Of a stretch of 64,000 nt of DNA, positions 36,992 to 47,873 are shown piece after piece; the stretch's first letter is position 1; each line of letters starts with the position of its first letter. The DNA lies in contig CALSNA010000005.1 in the NCBI GenBank assembly GCA_943787595.1, positions 124,001-188,000 of the forward strand, read 5' to 3'. Origin of the DNA: an uncultured Pseudomonadales bacterium. Lineage in GTDB: Bacteria; Pseudomonadota; Gammaproteobacteria; Pseudomonadales; Balneatricaceae. Position numbers and translations under genes: made by a program. A model generated the notes under the pieces. That model searched no databases. It was not told the DNA's origin and saw nothing but the letters and a program-made list of their open reading frames with translations.

Positions 36992-38104
36992 ATGAAGCGA
37001 GTTGGATTAGTAGGCTGGCGCGGTATGGTAGGATCCGTGTTGTTGCAACGCATGCAAGAAGAAAATGATCTGCAATTGTTTGAACCGGTTTTTTTGTCAA
37101 CATCTCAGGCAGGTCAAGTGTCTCCAGATGTGGGCGTCGAAACAACAATACTGCAAGATGCCTATAATATTACTGTGCTAAAATCCATGGATATTATTAT
37201 CTCTTGTCAAGGCAGTGACTATACTAACCGAATTTCCCCCTCCCTGCGTCGGTCTGGCTGGCTGGGTTACTGGATTGATGCGGCTTCTGTTTTACGCATG
37301 GCTTCCGATAGTGTTATTGTTCTGGACCCCGTTAATCGGCAGATAATTGACAACGCACTGATTAATGGCCAACGAGACTTTATCGGCGGAAATTGTACTG
37401 TTAGTCTGATGCTAATGGCTTTGTCTGGTTTGTTTGCTCAAAACCAGATCGAATGGTTATCTAGCATGACTTACCAGGCAGCATCTGGTGGTGGTGCTCA
37501 GCATATGCGTGAATTAATTACTCAAATGGGTTTTATTCATCAGTCAGCAGCTAAAAAACTTACTGATCCCGCCAGCACAATTTTAGATATTGATCGTCAA
37601 GTAGCCCATGCTATTCTGAACCAAGATAACAGTTCAGATCAGTTTGGTGTTCCTCTGGCAGGTAGCTTGATTCCTTGGATTGATACACAACTGGACAATG
37701 GCCAGAGTAGGGAAGAGTGGAAAGCACAAGTTGAAACCAATAAGATACTTGGTCATGATGCTGGGGCCATTGCCATTGACGGGCTGTGTGTACGAGTTGG
37801 TGCAATGCGTTGTCACAGCCAAGCAATGACTATTAAACTCAAGCAAGATATCCCCTTAGATGAAATTGAAGCCATGTTAGCAGAAGCCAATCAATGGGTT
37901 AAAGTTGTTCCCAATACCCGCGAGATGAGCATGACTGAATTGACTCCAGCTACAGTTACAGGCTCCATGATGACGCCAATTGGGCGTCTGCGTAAACTTA
38001 ATATGGGACCCAAGTACCTGTCCGCCTTCACCGTGGGGGATCAATTATTATGGGGGGCTGCTGAACCTTTGCGGCGGATGCTGAGAATTATTTTACAAGC
38101 CTGA
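36992..38104 (+). CDS. asd: Aspartate-semialdehyde dehydrogenase
   Basis: 370 aa. [18 protein letters not shown] is the NADP-binding start, and the catalytic Cys is in [31 protein letters not shown] and the C-terminal [13 protein letters not shown] match gammaproteobacterial Asd of the E. coli type. It supplies aspartate semialdehyde for lysine, threonine, methionine and cell-wall diaminopimelate. AGGA lies upstream of the ATG. It follows leuB by 125 bp; the leuCDB-asd order is common in Pseudomonas-like genomes. Confidence 0.96.
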   Translation: MKRVGLVGWRGMVGSVLLQRMQEENDLQLFEPVFLSTSQAGQVSPDVGVETTILQDAYNITVLKSMDIIISCQGSDYTNRISPSLRRSGWLGYWIDAASVLRMASDSVIVLDPVNRQIIDNALINGQRDFIGGNCTVSLMLMALSGLFAQNQIEWLSSMTYQAASGGGAQHMRELITQMGFIHQSAAKKLTDPASTILDIDRQVAHAILNQDNSSDQFGVPLAGSLIPWIDTQLDNGQSREEWKAQVETNKILGHDAGAIAIDGLCVRVGAMRCHSQAMTIKLKQDIPLDEIEAMLAEANQWVKVVPNTREMSMTELTPATVTGSMMTPIGRLRKLNMGPKYLSAFTVGDQLLWGAAEPLRRMLRIILQA

Positions 38105-38115
38105 AAGCCTTTAGC

Positions 38116-39390
38116 TCATGATGGGTAATCGCGCCGGGTCTTACCCGTATAAAGCTGACGAGGGCGGCCAATACGATAAGGTTCGCTGTGCATTTCATTC
38201 CAGTGAGCAATCCATCCGATGGTGCGTGACATGGCAAAAATTACTGTGAACATAGAAGTCGGGATACCGATTGCTTTTAGGATGATGCCAGAATAAAAAT
38301 CTACATTCGGATATAATTGGCGATCAATAAAATAATTGTCTTCAAGGGCTATTTGCTCCAGCCGCTTAGCAATTTGTAGTAAAGGATCATTTTCAATGCC
38401 CAGCAGATTAAGTACCTCATCACATGTTTGCCGCATAACTTTGGCACGGGGATCAAAATTCTTGTAAACTCGATGTCCAAAGCCCATCAATCGAAACGGA
38501 TCGTGTTTATCCTTTGCCTTACAAATATATTGCTCAATATTATTGACATTGCCAATCTTGCTAAGCATATCCAATACAGCTTCATTAGCTCCACCATGAG
38601 CAGGACCCCATAAAGCTGCAATACCGGACGCGATGCACGCAAATGGATTAGCCCCGGACGAACCAGCCAAGCGTACAGTAGAAGTGGATGCATTTTGCTC
38701 ATGGTCTGCGTGCAGCATGAAAATTTTATCCATGGCATTGGATAACACTGGGTTGACGGTCGTTGATTCACAAGGTGTGCTGAACATCATATGTAAAAAA
38801 TTTTCAGCATAACTTAGATCATTACATGGATAAATAAAGGGTTGTCCGATAGAGTATTTATGGCACATAGCTGCCAAAGTAGGCATTTTGGCAATCAGGC
38901 CTATTGCCGCTTCTTCGCGGTGTGCCTCATTACTGATATCTATTCTGTCGTGATAAAAAGCAGACAAGGCACCTACTACGCCACACATAATAGCCATGGG
39001 ATGGGCATCGCGACTAAACCCATTGTAGAAATGGATCATTTGCTCTTTAACCAAGGTTTTCTTGCGCACGCTATTGGTAAATTTATCCAATTGTTCTACG
39101 GTTGGGAGCTCACCATACAATAGTAAGTAGCAGGTTTCCAGATAGGAAGATTCAGCTGCCAATTGCTCAATGGGATAACCACGATGCAGCAATATGCCTT
39201 GGTTGCCATCAATATAGGTGATCTTAGATTCACAGGCGGCAGTGGAAACAAAACCTGGATCATAGGTAAATAGATTAGAGTTGACCAATTGGCGTACATC
39301 AATTACATCTTGGCCACCGGTCCCTTCATAGATGGGTAGCTTAATTGGATCCATGCCATCAATACTTAATGTAGCTATTTTATCGGTCAT
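38116..39390 (-). CDS. gltA: Citrate synthase (type II)
   Basis: 424 aa. The start ATG at 39390 has AAGGAG about 9 bases upstream; longer in-frame starts lack one. Signature residues include [69 protein letters not shown] and [13 protein letters not shown], with catalytic His in HADHEQN and GPAHGG. It is convergent with asd (11 bp apart). The sdh genes that often flank gltA are absent on its upstream side. Confidence 0.96.
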   Translation of the reverse strand: MTDKIATLSIDGMDPIKLPIYEGTGGQDVIDVRQLVNSNLFTYDPGFVSTAACESKITYIDGNQGILLHRGYPIEQLAAESSYLETCYLLLYGELPTVEQLDKFTNSVRKKTLVKEQMIHFYNGFSRDAHPMAIMCGVVGALSAFYHDRIDISNEAHREEAAIGLIAKMPTLAAMCHKYSIGQPFIYPCNDLSYAENFLHMMFSTPCESTTVNPVLSNAMDKIFMLHADHEQNASTSTVRLAGSSGANPFACIASGIAALWGPAHGGANEAVLDMLSKIGNVNNIEQYICKAKDKHDPFRLMGFGHRVYKNFDPRAKVMRQTCDEVLNLLGIENDPLLQIAKRLEQIALEDNYFIDRQLYPNVDFYSGIILKAIGIPTSMFTVIFAMSRTIGWIAHWNEMHSEPYRIGRPRQLYTGKTRRDYPS

Positions 39391-40164
39391 TAAAGCACTC
39401 CTTAGTTTAACTAAATGGATAGTGGCATACACTCTAAATAGAATTCAGCTGATCTATACGCTTGGAAAGGAAAGACATTGCGGCAATTGCAAGTTGCAGT
39501 AATACTTAAGTCCTATGTTTCAATAGACCCAAGCTCCTTATATTATCCTTGGCTAAGTGCCATTATTGTAACTTGTTCTACAGATGCAGTCATTGTAACG
39601 CATAAATTATTACTTCAAGATTTATTTGCCAAATCTCACTGATTGATTTTTTGAATAGTCGATTTAATTTAACGCATTTGTAGTAAAAAAAATCAGCTTA
39701 CGATGTGCCATGTTAAATAGTGTTAAATTTTCTTTATATGTACATTACTTCTACTATCTCGTTGTGTACTTTACCACAAACCAGATATTTAATTACAAAT
39801 TGTAGAGTCATTACTTGATAGGCCTGTTTTAAACCTGTATGCCTTACAAAAATAGACTGCATCGTCAGAAAATCACGTATGAAACGAGTTTTAAATTTCC
39901 AGATTTATTAATGGTAGTGCCCGTTATTTACCCCATCTAATTATCTTCGAACCATTGTTGCTTCAAAGTTTCAGGATAATTGGCTACGGTTCCAAGTATC
40001 AGCGGCACTGGCGTAAAATTTTTATAGAAATCAGGAGCAATCTACTAAAACACACCATAATAACAGTGCTTGCAGGTTGGTTAGATAGCTCCGCATGGCT
40101 ACTTTAAATTATAATTTTGCAACCTGTCTTTAAGGCAAGATAAAATATGAAGTAATATAGCACT
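39391..40164. other. AT-rich gap upstream of gltA and the UbiH/F-like gene
   Basis: About 770 bp between divergent genes with no recognisable ORF. In relatives sdhCDAB often lies here, but no sdh remnant was seen. Confidence 0.4.
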
Positions 40165-41400
40165 ATGAATCTCGACAATGGAGTGATTAGTTTGACTGAC
40201 TTTGATGTAGTGATTTGTGGTGGTGGCATGATTGGCACCGCTATGGCGCTGCGATTGGCACCGCTAGGTTTGACGATCGCCTTAGTTGAAGCAAAACAGC
40301 CACAGGCATTTGCTATCAACCAGGCCTTTGATCTGCGGGTATCGGCTATCAGTCCACAATCCAGAGGTCTTTTGGAGCAATGTGGTGCTTGGTCAATGCT
40401 AGAAAATATGCGTATGTGTCCATATCAGTATATGCGGGTATGGGAACTAGCAGGATTTGGCGACTTAACTTTTGCCGCTAAAGATGTCAAGGTTGATAAC
40501 CTAGGCTATATTATTGAGAATCGGCTGCTGCAGCTGTCACTTTGGCATAATCTTGCCCAGTGGACTAATATTGAGCTGATTTGCCCAGCAAAACCTGTCC
40601 AGATAAATCGATTGGCAAAGCGTTATCAAATTACTCTGGATACACAACAGCAATTACATGCTAAGTTACTTATTGGTGCTGATGGTGGTCAGTCTGTAGT
40701 AAGGCAAAGCTGTGGTATCGGTGTTAATAGTAGCCAGTATGAACAAGCTTGTTTGGTGGCTTCAGTGGCAACTGAAATTGGGCAACAGGATATCACTTGG
40801 CAGCGATTTACCAGTACTGGTCCACAAGCATTTTTACCCCTGCCAGGACAGCATGGCTCTTTGGTTTGGTATCATCAGGCTGAACAAATACGGGAAATGA
40901 AAGATTGGTCAAATCAGCAGGTGGCCATGGCAATCAGTGCTGCTTTTCCAACTGAACTGGGATCATTTTCTGTCCTCAACAAGGGACACTTCAGGCTGCA
41001 GAAACAACATGCCCAGGCATATACCAAAGAAGGGGTAGCCTTGATTGGTGATGCTGCCCACATGATTAATCCACTAGCAGGTCAAGGTGTCAATTTAGGT
41101 TTTCAGGATGTTGCCTGCTTGGCACAATTGATCCAAACAGCGTTGTCACAGAACCAACTTTGGCACAGTCAGCAAGTATTACAACAATATGCGCGTCAGC
41201 GACGGCTGGCCAATGGTTTAATGATGACCACTATGGACTTCTTTTACCATACCTTTAACAATCAGCGTGCCCCTCTTAAATGGATACGTAATGGTATACT
41301 GGCTGGAGCTGCTGTACCTGCCATAAAACACCATGTAATTCGTTATGCCATGGGTCAAAAAGTACTCCCAAAGCCATTTGCTTTTTTATCATCAGGTTAA
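40165..41400 (+). CDS. UbiH/UbiF/COQ6-family FAD monooxygenase
   Basis: 411 aa flavoprotein hydroxylase of ubiquinone synthesis. FDVVICGGGMIGTAMALRLAPLG (FAD Rossmann), DLRVSAISPQSRGLLEQCGAW, LIGADGGQSVVRQSCGI (DG motif) and GVALIGDAAHMINPLAGQGVNLGFQDVACL (GD motif) are diagnostic. Which ring position it hydroxylates (UbiF-, UbiH- or UbiI-like) cannot be settled from motifs; the C-terminal FNNQRAPLKWIRNGIL resembles UbiF. It ends 4 bp before the protease gene. Confidence 0.85.
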   Translation: MNLDNGVISLTDFDVVICGGGMIGTAMALRLAPLGLTIALVEAKQPQAFAINQAFDLRVSAISPQSRGLLEQCGAWSMLENMRMCPYQYMRVWELAGFGDLTFAAKDVKVDNLGYIIENRLLQLSLWHNLAQWTNIELICPAKPVQINRLAKRYQITLDTQQQLHAKLLIGADGGQSVVRQSCGIGVNSSQYEQACLVASVATEIGQQDITWQRFTSTGPQAFLPLPGQHGSLVWYHQAEQIREMKDWSNQQVAMAISAAFPTELGSFSVLNKGHFRLQKQHAQAYTKEGVALIGDAAHMINPLAGQGVNLGFQDVACLAQLIQTALSQNQLWHSQQVLQQYARQRRLANGLMMTTMDFFYHTFNNQRAPLKWIRNGILAGAAVPAIKHHVIRYAMGQKVLPKPFAFLSSG

Positions 41401-41404
41401 ATAT

Positions 41405-44326
41405 ATGAATGATTTTACACCGGCAGTTGACCCTGCCTTTCGTTTTGTCCGTCAACAATACATTGCATCACTGCAAGTTACCATGCAGGCTTTTGAGCAT
41501 ATCAAAACAGGGGCTCAACACTATCACTTGGCGTCAGACAATACTGAAAATGTCTTCTTGATCGCATTGCGCACCATGCCTCAAGACTCTACTGGCGTTG
41601 CCCATATTCTGGAACATACCGCTTTATGTGGAAGTCAGCGATTTCCTGTACGTGATCCATTCTTTATGATGATACGCCGTTCTCTAAATACCTTTATGAA
41701 TGCATTTACTAGCAGTGATTGGACTGCTTATCCCTTTGCTAGCCAGAATCGTAAAGATTTCAATAATCTACTGGAAGTATATTTAGATGCGGTTTTCTTT
41801 GCCCGACTTGACCCCTTGGATTTTGCTCAGGAAGGGCACCGACTTGAATTAGAAAAGACCGAATCGGGGCAGTCTTCCCTAGTTTACAAGGGTGTAGTGT
41901 ATAACGAAATGAAAGGTGCCATGAGTTCTGTGACTAGCCAATTATGGCAGACACTATGCCGTTATCTATTTCCCACAACGACCTATCATTACAACAGTGG
42001 TGGAGAACCAAGCCATATTCCTCAACTAACTTATGACCAGTTAGTGGCTTTTTATCGACGCCATTATCACCCTTCTAATGCAGTACTGATGACTTTTGGC
42101 AATATTTCTGCCTGTGAACATCAACAGCGTTTTGAAAAGTATGCATTGGGTCGTTTTGAACGCCAGTCCATAGACTTGGCAGTCGCTGATGAGCAACGTT
42201 ATTTTAGCCCCTTAAAAGTGCAAGAAGGGTACGCTGTAGCCACAGACGACACTCACTCTCGAAGCCATGTTGTTGTAGGCTGGTTATTAGGATCAAGCAT
42301 TGACTTGGCCGGGCAATTGCAGGCCAATTTGTTAGGACGAGTATTATTAGACAACAGTGCTTCACCATTACGTCATCTGCTGGAAACCTGTGGCTTGGGT
42401 TCTGCGCCATCACCACTGTGTGGATTAGAAGATTCAAATCGGGAAATGGCTTTTATGTGTGGTATTGAAGGGGCCGAAACAAATATTGCTGACTTATTTG
42501 AACAACAGGTGCTGGATTGTCTACAGAATGTGGTCGAGCAAGGTGTGTCTCAGGCACAGGTGGAGGCAGCTCTACATCAACTGGAATTAAATCAAAGGGA
42601 AATAGGCGGTGACAGTTATCCTTATGGACTGCAATTAATCCTGTCTAGTCTCCCTGGTGCAATACACGATGGTGATGCCCTTGCATTACTCAATTTGGAC
42701 GCAGTACTCCAACAACTCCATGAGGATATCCTTAATCCTCGCTATATACCTGAGTTAATTAAAACATTGTTACTGGATAACCCTCACCGGGTGCGTCTGG
42801 TTTTAGCTCCTGATAAAACTTTGGCTGAGTATCGTGATGCCGATGAACGACAGAGATTGGCACGCCTTATGAACACCATGACAACAGCACACCGACAAAG
42901 GCTTGAGGAGCAAACTATAGCTTTGCTGACGCGTCAGCAGCAAACTGGTGATACCAGCAGTTTACCAAAGCTGGAGCGCGATGATATACCTTTGGAATTG
43001 ACCATTCCAGAGCCAAGTCTAGGTGACCCAACCCAACACTGGACATTTTACAATCAAGCTACTAATGGGTTGATCTATCACCAACTAGTGGTAGATTTGA
43101 CGACCATGCCGCAAGAGAAAATGCCATTGTTAGGGCTGTTAAGCCAGTTAATCACTGAAGTGGGCCTGGCAAATGAGAGCTATTTGCAGGTTCAAGCCCG
43201 TCAGGCATCTGTTTGTGGCAATTTGGCCGCCTATATTTCGTTGCTTGGGGGAAGAACTAATGAAAATGATGCCCGCGGCTTTTTTATACTATCTACCAAA
43301 GGATTAATAAGTCAACAGGATGCCATAGCACAGTTGCTAGCCGCTACTTTAGCGCAGGCCCGCTTTGATGAACTGCGTAGAATCCGAGAATTGGTATCCC
43401 AGTTGCGCGCCAGAAAACAACGGAGCATTGTGCAGTCTGGTCATTCTCTGGCCATTGGTGCGGCAGGACAAAACATGAGTTGTATCAACCAAGTTAGCTA
43501 CCATATGTCTGGGCTTGCTGGTATCAAATGGTTGCAGGAGCTTGATGATAGTCTCACTGAACCGGCAGCGTTAGAACAATTAGGTAAAGAGTTAACTGGC
43601 CTATTGCAAAACCTACAGGCTGCGCCTCAACAACTGGTCAGCGTAGCTGAGTCACAATATCAGCAACAAGTGGCTGATTCTATGGTCAACCAATTTGGCC
43701 ATCACAATACCCAAATTCCCCAACCATTGGGGTTCACCACTACAGATAAAATTATAAAGCAAGTTTGGCTGACTAACAGCCAAGTTAATTTTTGTGCCCG
43801 AGTCTTTAAAACAGTTGTTGCAGGGCATATAGATGCAGCACCTCTGACGATATTGGGTGAAGTCTTGCGTAATGGTTTTCTGCATCGAACTGTACGTGAA
43901 CAAGGAGGAGCCTATGGTGGTGGAGCCAGCCAGGATTCTAGCAATGCCTGTTTCCGATTTTATTCTTATCGCGATCCACGCAGTGCTGAAACTATGGCCG
44001 ACTTTAGTGCTTCAGTAGATTGGGTTTTGGGATCAGAATTAACCCAGCAACACCTTGAAGAAGCTGTGCTAGGTGTAATTAGTAGTATTGATAAGCCCGG
44101 TTCTCCTGCTGGTGAAGCACTACAAGCATATGAGAGTGGCCTGCATGGACGTACACCGTCACATAGGCAGGCTTTTCGAACCGCCATTTTACAGGTTTCG
44201 TTGCCTGATCTACGACGGGTAGCTCAACTGTATCTGATCAACCATGTTGCCAATGAGGCCGTGATTGCTCCAGTTGCACTGCTGGATAACCCGTATTTTG
44301 ATACTTTTGAACAATTTCAGATCTAA
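41405..44326 (+). CDS. M16C (PreP/Cym1-like) zinc metallopeptidase
   Basis: 973 aa from the ATG at 41405. The inverted zinc motif is HILEH in GVAHILEHTALCGSQRFPVRDPFF, with the third ligand glutamate in VVYNEMKGAMSS. Residues NTFMNAFTSSDWTAYPFAS are typical of presequence-protease relatives. The C-terminal half holds the second pair of M16 domains, with REQGGAYGGGAS (R/Y site). Such enzymes degrade unfolded peptides in the cytosol or periplasm. No signal peptide is seen. An in-frame start 60 bp further upstream overlaps the previous gene and is not preferred. Confidence 0.9.
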   Translation: MNDFTPAVDPAFRFVRQQYIASLQVTMQAFEHIKTGAQHYHLASDNTENVFLIALRTMPQDSTGVAHILEHTALCGSQRFPVRDPFFMMIRRSLNTFMNAFTSSDWTAYPFASQNRKDFNNLLEVYLDAVFFARLDPLDFAQEGHRLELEKTESGQSSLVYKGVVYNEMKGAMSSVTSQLWQTLCRYLFPTTTYHYNSGGEPSHIPQLTYDQLVAFYRRHYHPSNAVLMTFGNISACEHQQRFEKYALGRFERQSIDLAVADEQRYFSPLKVQEGYAVATDDTHSRSHVVVGWLLGSSIDLAGQLQANLLGRVLLDNSASPLRHLLETCGLGSAPSPLCGLEDSNREMAFMCGIEGAETNIADLFEQQVLDCLQNVVEQGVSQAQVEAALHQLELNQREIGGDSYPYGLQLILSSLPGAIHDGDALALLNLDAVLQQLHEDILNPRYIPELIKTLLLDNPHRVRLVLAPDKTLAEYRDADERQRLARLMNTMTTAHRQRLEEQTIALLTRQQQTGDTSSLPKLERDDIPLELTIPEPSLGDPTQHWTFYNQATNGLIYHQLVVDLTTMPQEKMPLLGLLSQLITEVGLANESYLQVQARQASVCGNLAAYISLLGGRTNENDARGFFILSTKGLISQQDAIAQLLAATLAQARFDELRRIRELVSQLRARKQRSIVQSGHSLAIGAAGQNMSCINQVSYHMSGLAGIKWLQELDDSLTEPAALEQLGKELTGLLQNLQAAPQQLVSVAESQYQQQVADSMVNQFGHHNTQIPQPLGFTTTDKIIKQVWLTNSQVNFCARVFKTVVAGHIDAAPLTILGEVLRNGFLHRTVREQGGAYGGGASQDSSNACFRFYSYRDPRSAETMADFSASVDWVLGSELTQQHLEEAVLGVISSIDKPGSPAGEALQAYESGLHGRTPSHRQAFRTAILQVSLPDLRRVAQLYLINHVANEAVIAPVALLDNPYFDTFEQFQI

Positions 44327-44576
44327 GGATACCTTTGGCATGGTTACCACGATATTTAAGTATCATGGTAACCATGCCGGGGATTATTAATGAAACATGA
44401 TATAACTATGATGGGCTGATAATTACCCTGGAAAAATTTGCCATTTTAGTTACTGTAAATTCAAGTTAAGACATTCATGTTACTGCTGTCTAATCAACTT
44501 TTTAGTTGCGATTTTTTTAATTGGCATTACAATCATTAATAGAATTATAAAAATAATAACCAGTAGTGATTACTTC

Positions 44577-45191
44577 ATGAATACAGCCGTTTTGATCAAG
44601 CAATTGCTACAAATGGACTTAGGTATTGATGTCAAAGATACATTGCAATCAATTGTAATGTTTCAATGGGCTACTTACATTGGCGCTAACAATTGGCCAG
44701 TGGTGCTCCCTTCATACCATTTGACAGCGGTCATAACACAGTATTCCTTGCCCAAAAGTAAATCCTGGTCGGATTGGATGGTGGCAACTAAGCTGAATCA
44801 CTTACTGAAAGAATCTGTCCAGCCCCAGACCTTAATCTTGACTGATATTGCTCATGCCGCTTGTCAAAAATTAGTGCAATGTATATACCAGTTGATAAAA
44901 TCATCGCTTTTCGAACACATCAATCGCGGGGTTGCAAAGATTTACGTTTCTGTGTCGTCAAGTTCTCTAAATGACCAGAGTATTCGACTAAACCTGCATG
45001 CCAAACTAAATAACTTCACTTGTTTTATCAATGACAACTTGCCAGTATCAGAGCAGAAATACCAGTTGTCTGTTTGCCGTGCCTGGCAACTAGTAAGACA
45101 TCATTTTTCTGCCGTATCTTTGGTGCGTTATCTGTGTATTAAAACAGATGCCGCCCATGATAACTCAGGAATAAGCCCAATAATGAGATAA
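44577..45191 (+). CDS. Hypothetical protein, unknown family
   Basis: 204 aa, not recognised. The sequence has no signal peptide or membrane segment and is rich in hydroxylated and aliphatic residues. It ends one base before the ATP-binding gene start, so it could be the first gene of the transporter operon. The 250-bp gap before it contains no ORF. Nothing links it to nucleoside metabolism except position. Confidence 0.55.
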   Translation: MNTAVLIKQLLQMDLGIDVKDTLQSIVMFQWATYIGANNWPVVLPSYHLTAVITQYSLPKSKSWSDWMVATKLNHLLKESVQPQTLILTDIAHAACQKLVQCIYQLIKSSLFEHINRGVAKIYVSVSSSSLNDQSIRLNLHAKLNNFTCFINDNLPVSEQKYQLSVCRAWQLVRHHFSAVSLVRYLCIKTDAAHDNSGISPIMR

Positions 45192-45192
45192 T

Positions 45193-46776
45193 ATGGAGTG
45201 CAAGATTGTGTCTTTGCATAGTACTCATGAGCCCCCCCTGCTGGAAGTAAAAAATCTAGTAAAGCAATTTGGCAACCTCACAGCCAACGATCATATTAAT
45301 TTACATATACAAGGTAGTCGAATTCATGCATTACTAGGTGAAAATGGTGCTGGCAAGTCTACCTTGGTTAAGATGGTCTATGGTGCATTACAGCCTACTT
45401 CAGGAGAAATTCTTTGGCAGGGTGAACGCGTGATTGTAGATAGCCCAGCCCGCGCCCGCGAGCTGGGTATTGGCATGGTATTCCAGCATTTTTCCCTTTT
45501 TGAAGCATTGACGGTAGCAGAAAATATCAGCTTGGCTCTGCCGGCAAATTTACGGGAAGGCAATCTAGAACAGCGTATCAGTGAGCTATCTCATGACTAT
45601 GGTTTAACGTTGCAGCCAGATGCCCTGGTGGCCGATCTTTCTGTTGGCCAACGCCAGCGTATTGAGATTGTGCGCTGTCTGTTACAGCAGCCACGCTTGT
45701 TAATTATGGATGAACCTACTGCGGTATTAACACCTCAGGAAGCACAGTCTTTGTTTACAACTTTACAAAGGCTAACTAGCGAAGGTTGTGCAGTTTTATA
45801 TATTTCCCATCGTCTGGAAGAAGTCAAACAAATCTGTCATGGAGCCACTATTTTGCGGCATGGTAAAATAGTGGCTTCAGTTGATCCCCAGATTGAAACT
45901 GCTGCCAGTCTTGCGCAAATGATGGTAGGTGCAGAAGTGCATGCAGTATCACACGGTACCGTTGCTGCGTCTGGCCAGCCATTGATTATTGCTGAACAGT
46001 TCAGCCAGGCCGCTGACACACCGTTCGGGGTCGACTTAAAAGCCGTCAATCTACAAGTGCGAGCAGGTGAAATCTTAGCCATCGCAGGTGTAGCGGGCAA
46101 TGGTCAAAGTGAATTGTTTGCAGCTTTGTCTGGAGAACAAACTAACAATAAGCCACAGGCAATCAATATGTGTGGGCAAGCTTGTGGTCATCTGGGTATT
46201 ACTCAACGGCGCCGTATCGGGGCAGCTTTTATTCCAGAAGAACGCATGGGCCACAGCGCTGTGGCTAACTTTAGCCTATCTGACAATATTATTCTGTCAC
46301 GCCACAGCCTACGTGATAACCATGATCAACAATCACTAGTCGGTCGCTCAGGAACCATTAATTACACCTTGGCAAGAGACATTAACATGCACATTGGCAA
46401 GGTCTATGATGTACGAAAAGGTCAGCCAGATCCAGAAGCAGGTTCACTTTCAGGTGGTAATTTACAAAAGTTTGTGATGGGGCGAGAACTAGACCGTCGT
46501 CCCAAAGTACTGGTCGTCAACCAACCCACTTGGGGCGTCGATGCTGGTGCTGCTGCTTTGATTCGTCAAGCTTTAATTGATTTGGCTCGAAGTGGCAGTG
46601 CGCTGATTGTTATCAGTCAGGATCTTGATGAAATTTTTGAACTGGCAGATCAAATCGCGGTTATTTCTAGAGGTTACTTATCACCGGCGCAACCAGCACA
46701 ATCATTGTCAGCAGAACAGATTGGCCTGTTAATGGCTGGGGCCCACGAAACATCCACACAGGCACAGACATTATGA
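45193..46776 (+). CDS. ABC transporter ATP-binding protein, BMP/nucleoside type
   Basis: 527 aa with two ABC domains. Domain 1 has Walker A GENGAGKST, Q-loop FQHFSLFEALTV, signature LSVGQRQRIEIVRCL and Walker B LLIMDEPTAVLT. Domain 2 has a degenerate GVAGNGQSEL, signature LSGGNLQKFVMGREL and VLVVNQPTWGVDAGA, as in sugar/nucleoside CUT2-like ATPases of the BmpA-NupABC type. The stop overlaps the first permease start by 4 bp. A GTG at 45217 is an alternative start. Confidence 0.92.
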   Translation: MECKIVSLHSTHEPPLLEVKNLVKQFGNLTANDHINLHIQGSRIHALLGENGAGKSTLVKMVYGALQPTSGEILWQGERVIVDSPARARELGIGMVFQHFSLFEALTVAENISLALPANLREGNLEQRISELSHDYGLTLQPDALVADLSVGQRQRIEIVRCLLQQPRLLIMDEPTAVLTPQEAQSLFTTLQRLTSEGCAVLYISHRLEEVKQICHGATILRHGKIVASVDPQIETAASLAQMMVGAEVHAVSHGTVAASGQPLIIAEQFSQAADTPFGVDLKAVNLQVRAGEILAIAGVAGNGQSELFAALSGEQTNNKPQAINMCGQACGHLGITQRRRIGAAFIPEERMGHSAVANFSLSDNIILSRHSLRDNHDQQSLVGRSGTINYTLARDINMHIGKVYDVRKGQPDPEAGSLSGGNLQKFVMGRELDRRPKVLVVNQPTWGVDAGAAALIRQALIDLARSGSALIVISQDLDEIFELADQIAVISRGYLSPAQPAQSLSAEQIGLLMAGAHETSTQAQTL

Positions 46777-47873
46777 GTGCAAAAATCATTCTTGAAAAAC
46801 GGCATAACGCCTCACCAATGATGCGTTATCTCTCACCATTGTTGGCTATTGGGCTGACTGTTATAGCGGGAGGGCTGATTTTCCTGGCTATGGGGCAGCC
46901 GCCACTAAAGGCGTTATACCTCTATTTTATTGATCCTCTTACTAGCATTTGGTCGTTGCAAGAGTTAGTGGTCAAGGCCTCGCCACTGATCCTGATTGGC
47001 TGCGGCTTAGCCGTTGCATTTCGTGCCAATATCTGGAATATCGGTGCTGAAGGCCAACTGCTGATTGGTGCTTTGTTTGGTAGCAGCATTCCCATATTAT
47101 TTGGTGATTGGCAGTCCCCCTTAGCCCTTGTTTGCATGCTGTTACTCGGAGCCCTAGGTGGTGCACTGTTTGGTGCAATACCTGCTTTATTAAAAAATCG
47201 TTTCCGAGTCAATGAAATTCTAACCAGCCTCATGCTGGTTTATGTTGCTCAATTACTGTTGGACTGGATGGTTCGTGGCCCTTGGCGCGATCCACATGGT
47301 TATAATTTTCCCAAGTCGGTTAGTTTTGAAGGTTGGCATCAACTGCCGATTATCATCGGCAATGGCCGGGTACATATGGGGATTATTCTGGTTATCCTAG
47401 CCGTTGTAATTCTGTATTGGATGATGACCAAAACCATAAAAGGATTCGAAATACGGGTGATTGGAGGGGCTCCACGTGCAGGCGCCTTTGCTGGTTTTTC
47501 TCAGACACGCATGGTTTGGTTCTGTCTATTATTATCTGGTGCCCTAGCAGGCTTAGCAGGTATTATCGAAGTAGCCGGTCCGGTAGGGCAACTACAGCCC
47601 TCCATATCACCTAATTATGGCTTTACTGCCATAATTGTGGCTTTTTTAGGTCGCTTAAACTCAATTGGCGTTATGATGGCAGGCTTGTTGCTGGCAGTGA
47701 GCTATTTAGGTGGTGAAGGCGTACAAATTGAGTTGGGTATTTCCGATAAGACCACCCATGTATTTCAGGGAATGCTGTTATTTTTTATTCTGATGTGCGA
47801 TACCCTGATTTATTATCGTCTCAGGCTACTATCCAGTATGCCAAAATTAACCCAGGGAGGCTCTTTACCATGA
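46773..47873 (+). CDS. ABC transporter permease 1 (nucleoside type)
   Basis: 366 aa, about 8-10 membrane helices. The GCGLAVAFRANIWNIGAEGQLLIGA motif is typical of BPD_transp_2 permeases in BMP-linked importers; GFEIRVIGGAPRAGAFAGFSQTR is the cytoplasmic coupling region. It overlaps the ATPase by 4 bp (ATGA) and permease 2 by 4 bp. Confidence 0.9.
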   Translation: MSAKIILEKRHNASPMMRYLSPLLAIGLTVIAGGLIFLAMGQPPLKALYLYFIDPLTSIWSLQELVVKASPLILIGCGLAVAFRANIWNIGAEGQLLIGALFGSSIPILFGDWQSPLALVCMLLLGALGGALFGAIPALLKNRFRVNEILTSLMLVYVAQLLLDWMVRGPWRDPHGYNFPKSVSFEGWHQLPIIIGNGRVHMGIILVILAVVILYWMMTKTIKGFEIRVIGGAPRAGAFAGFSQTRMVWFCLLLSGALAGLAGIIEVAGPVGQLQPSISPNYGFTAIIVAFLGRLNSIGVMMAGLLLAVSYLGGEGVQIELGISDKTTHVFQGMLLFFILMCDTLIYYRLRLLSSMPKLTQGGSLP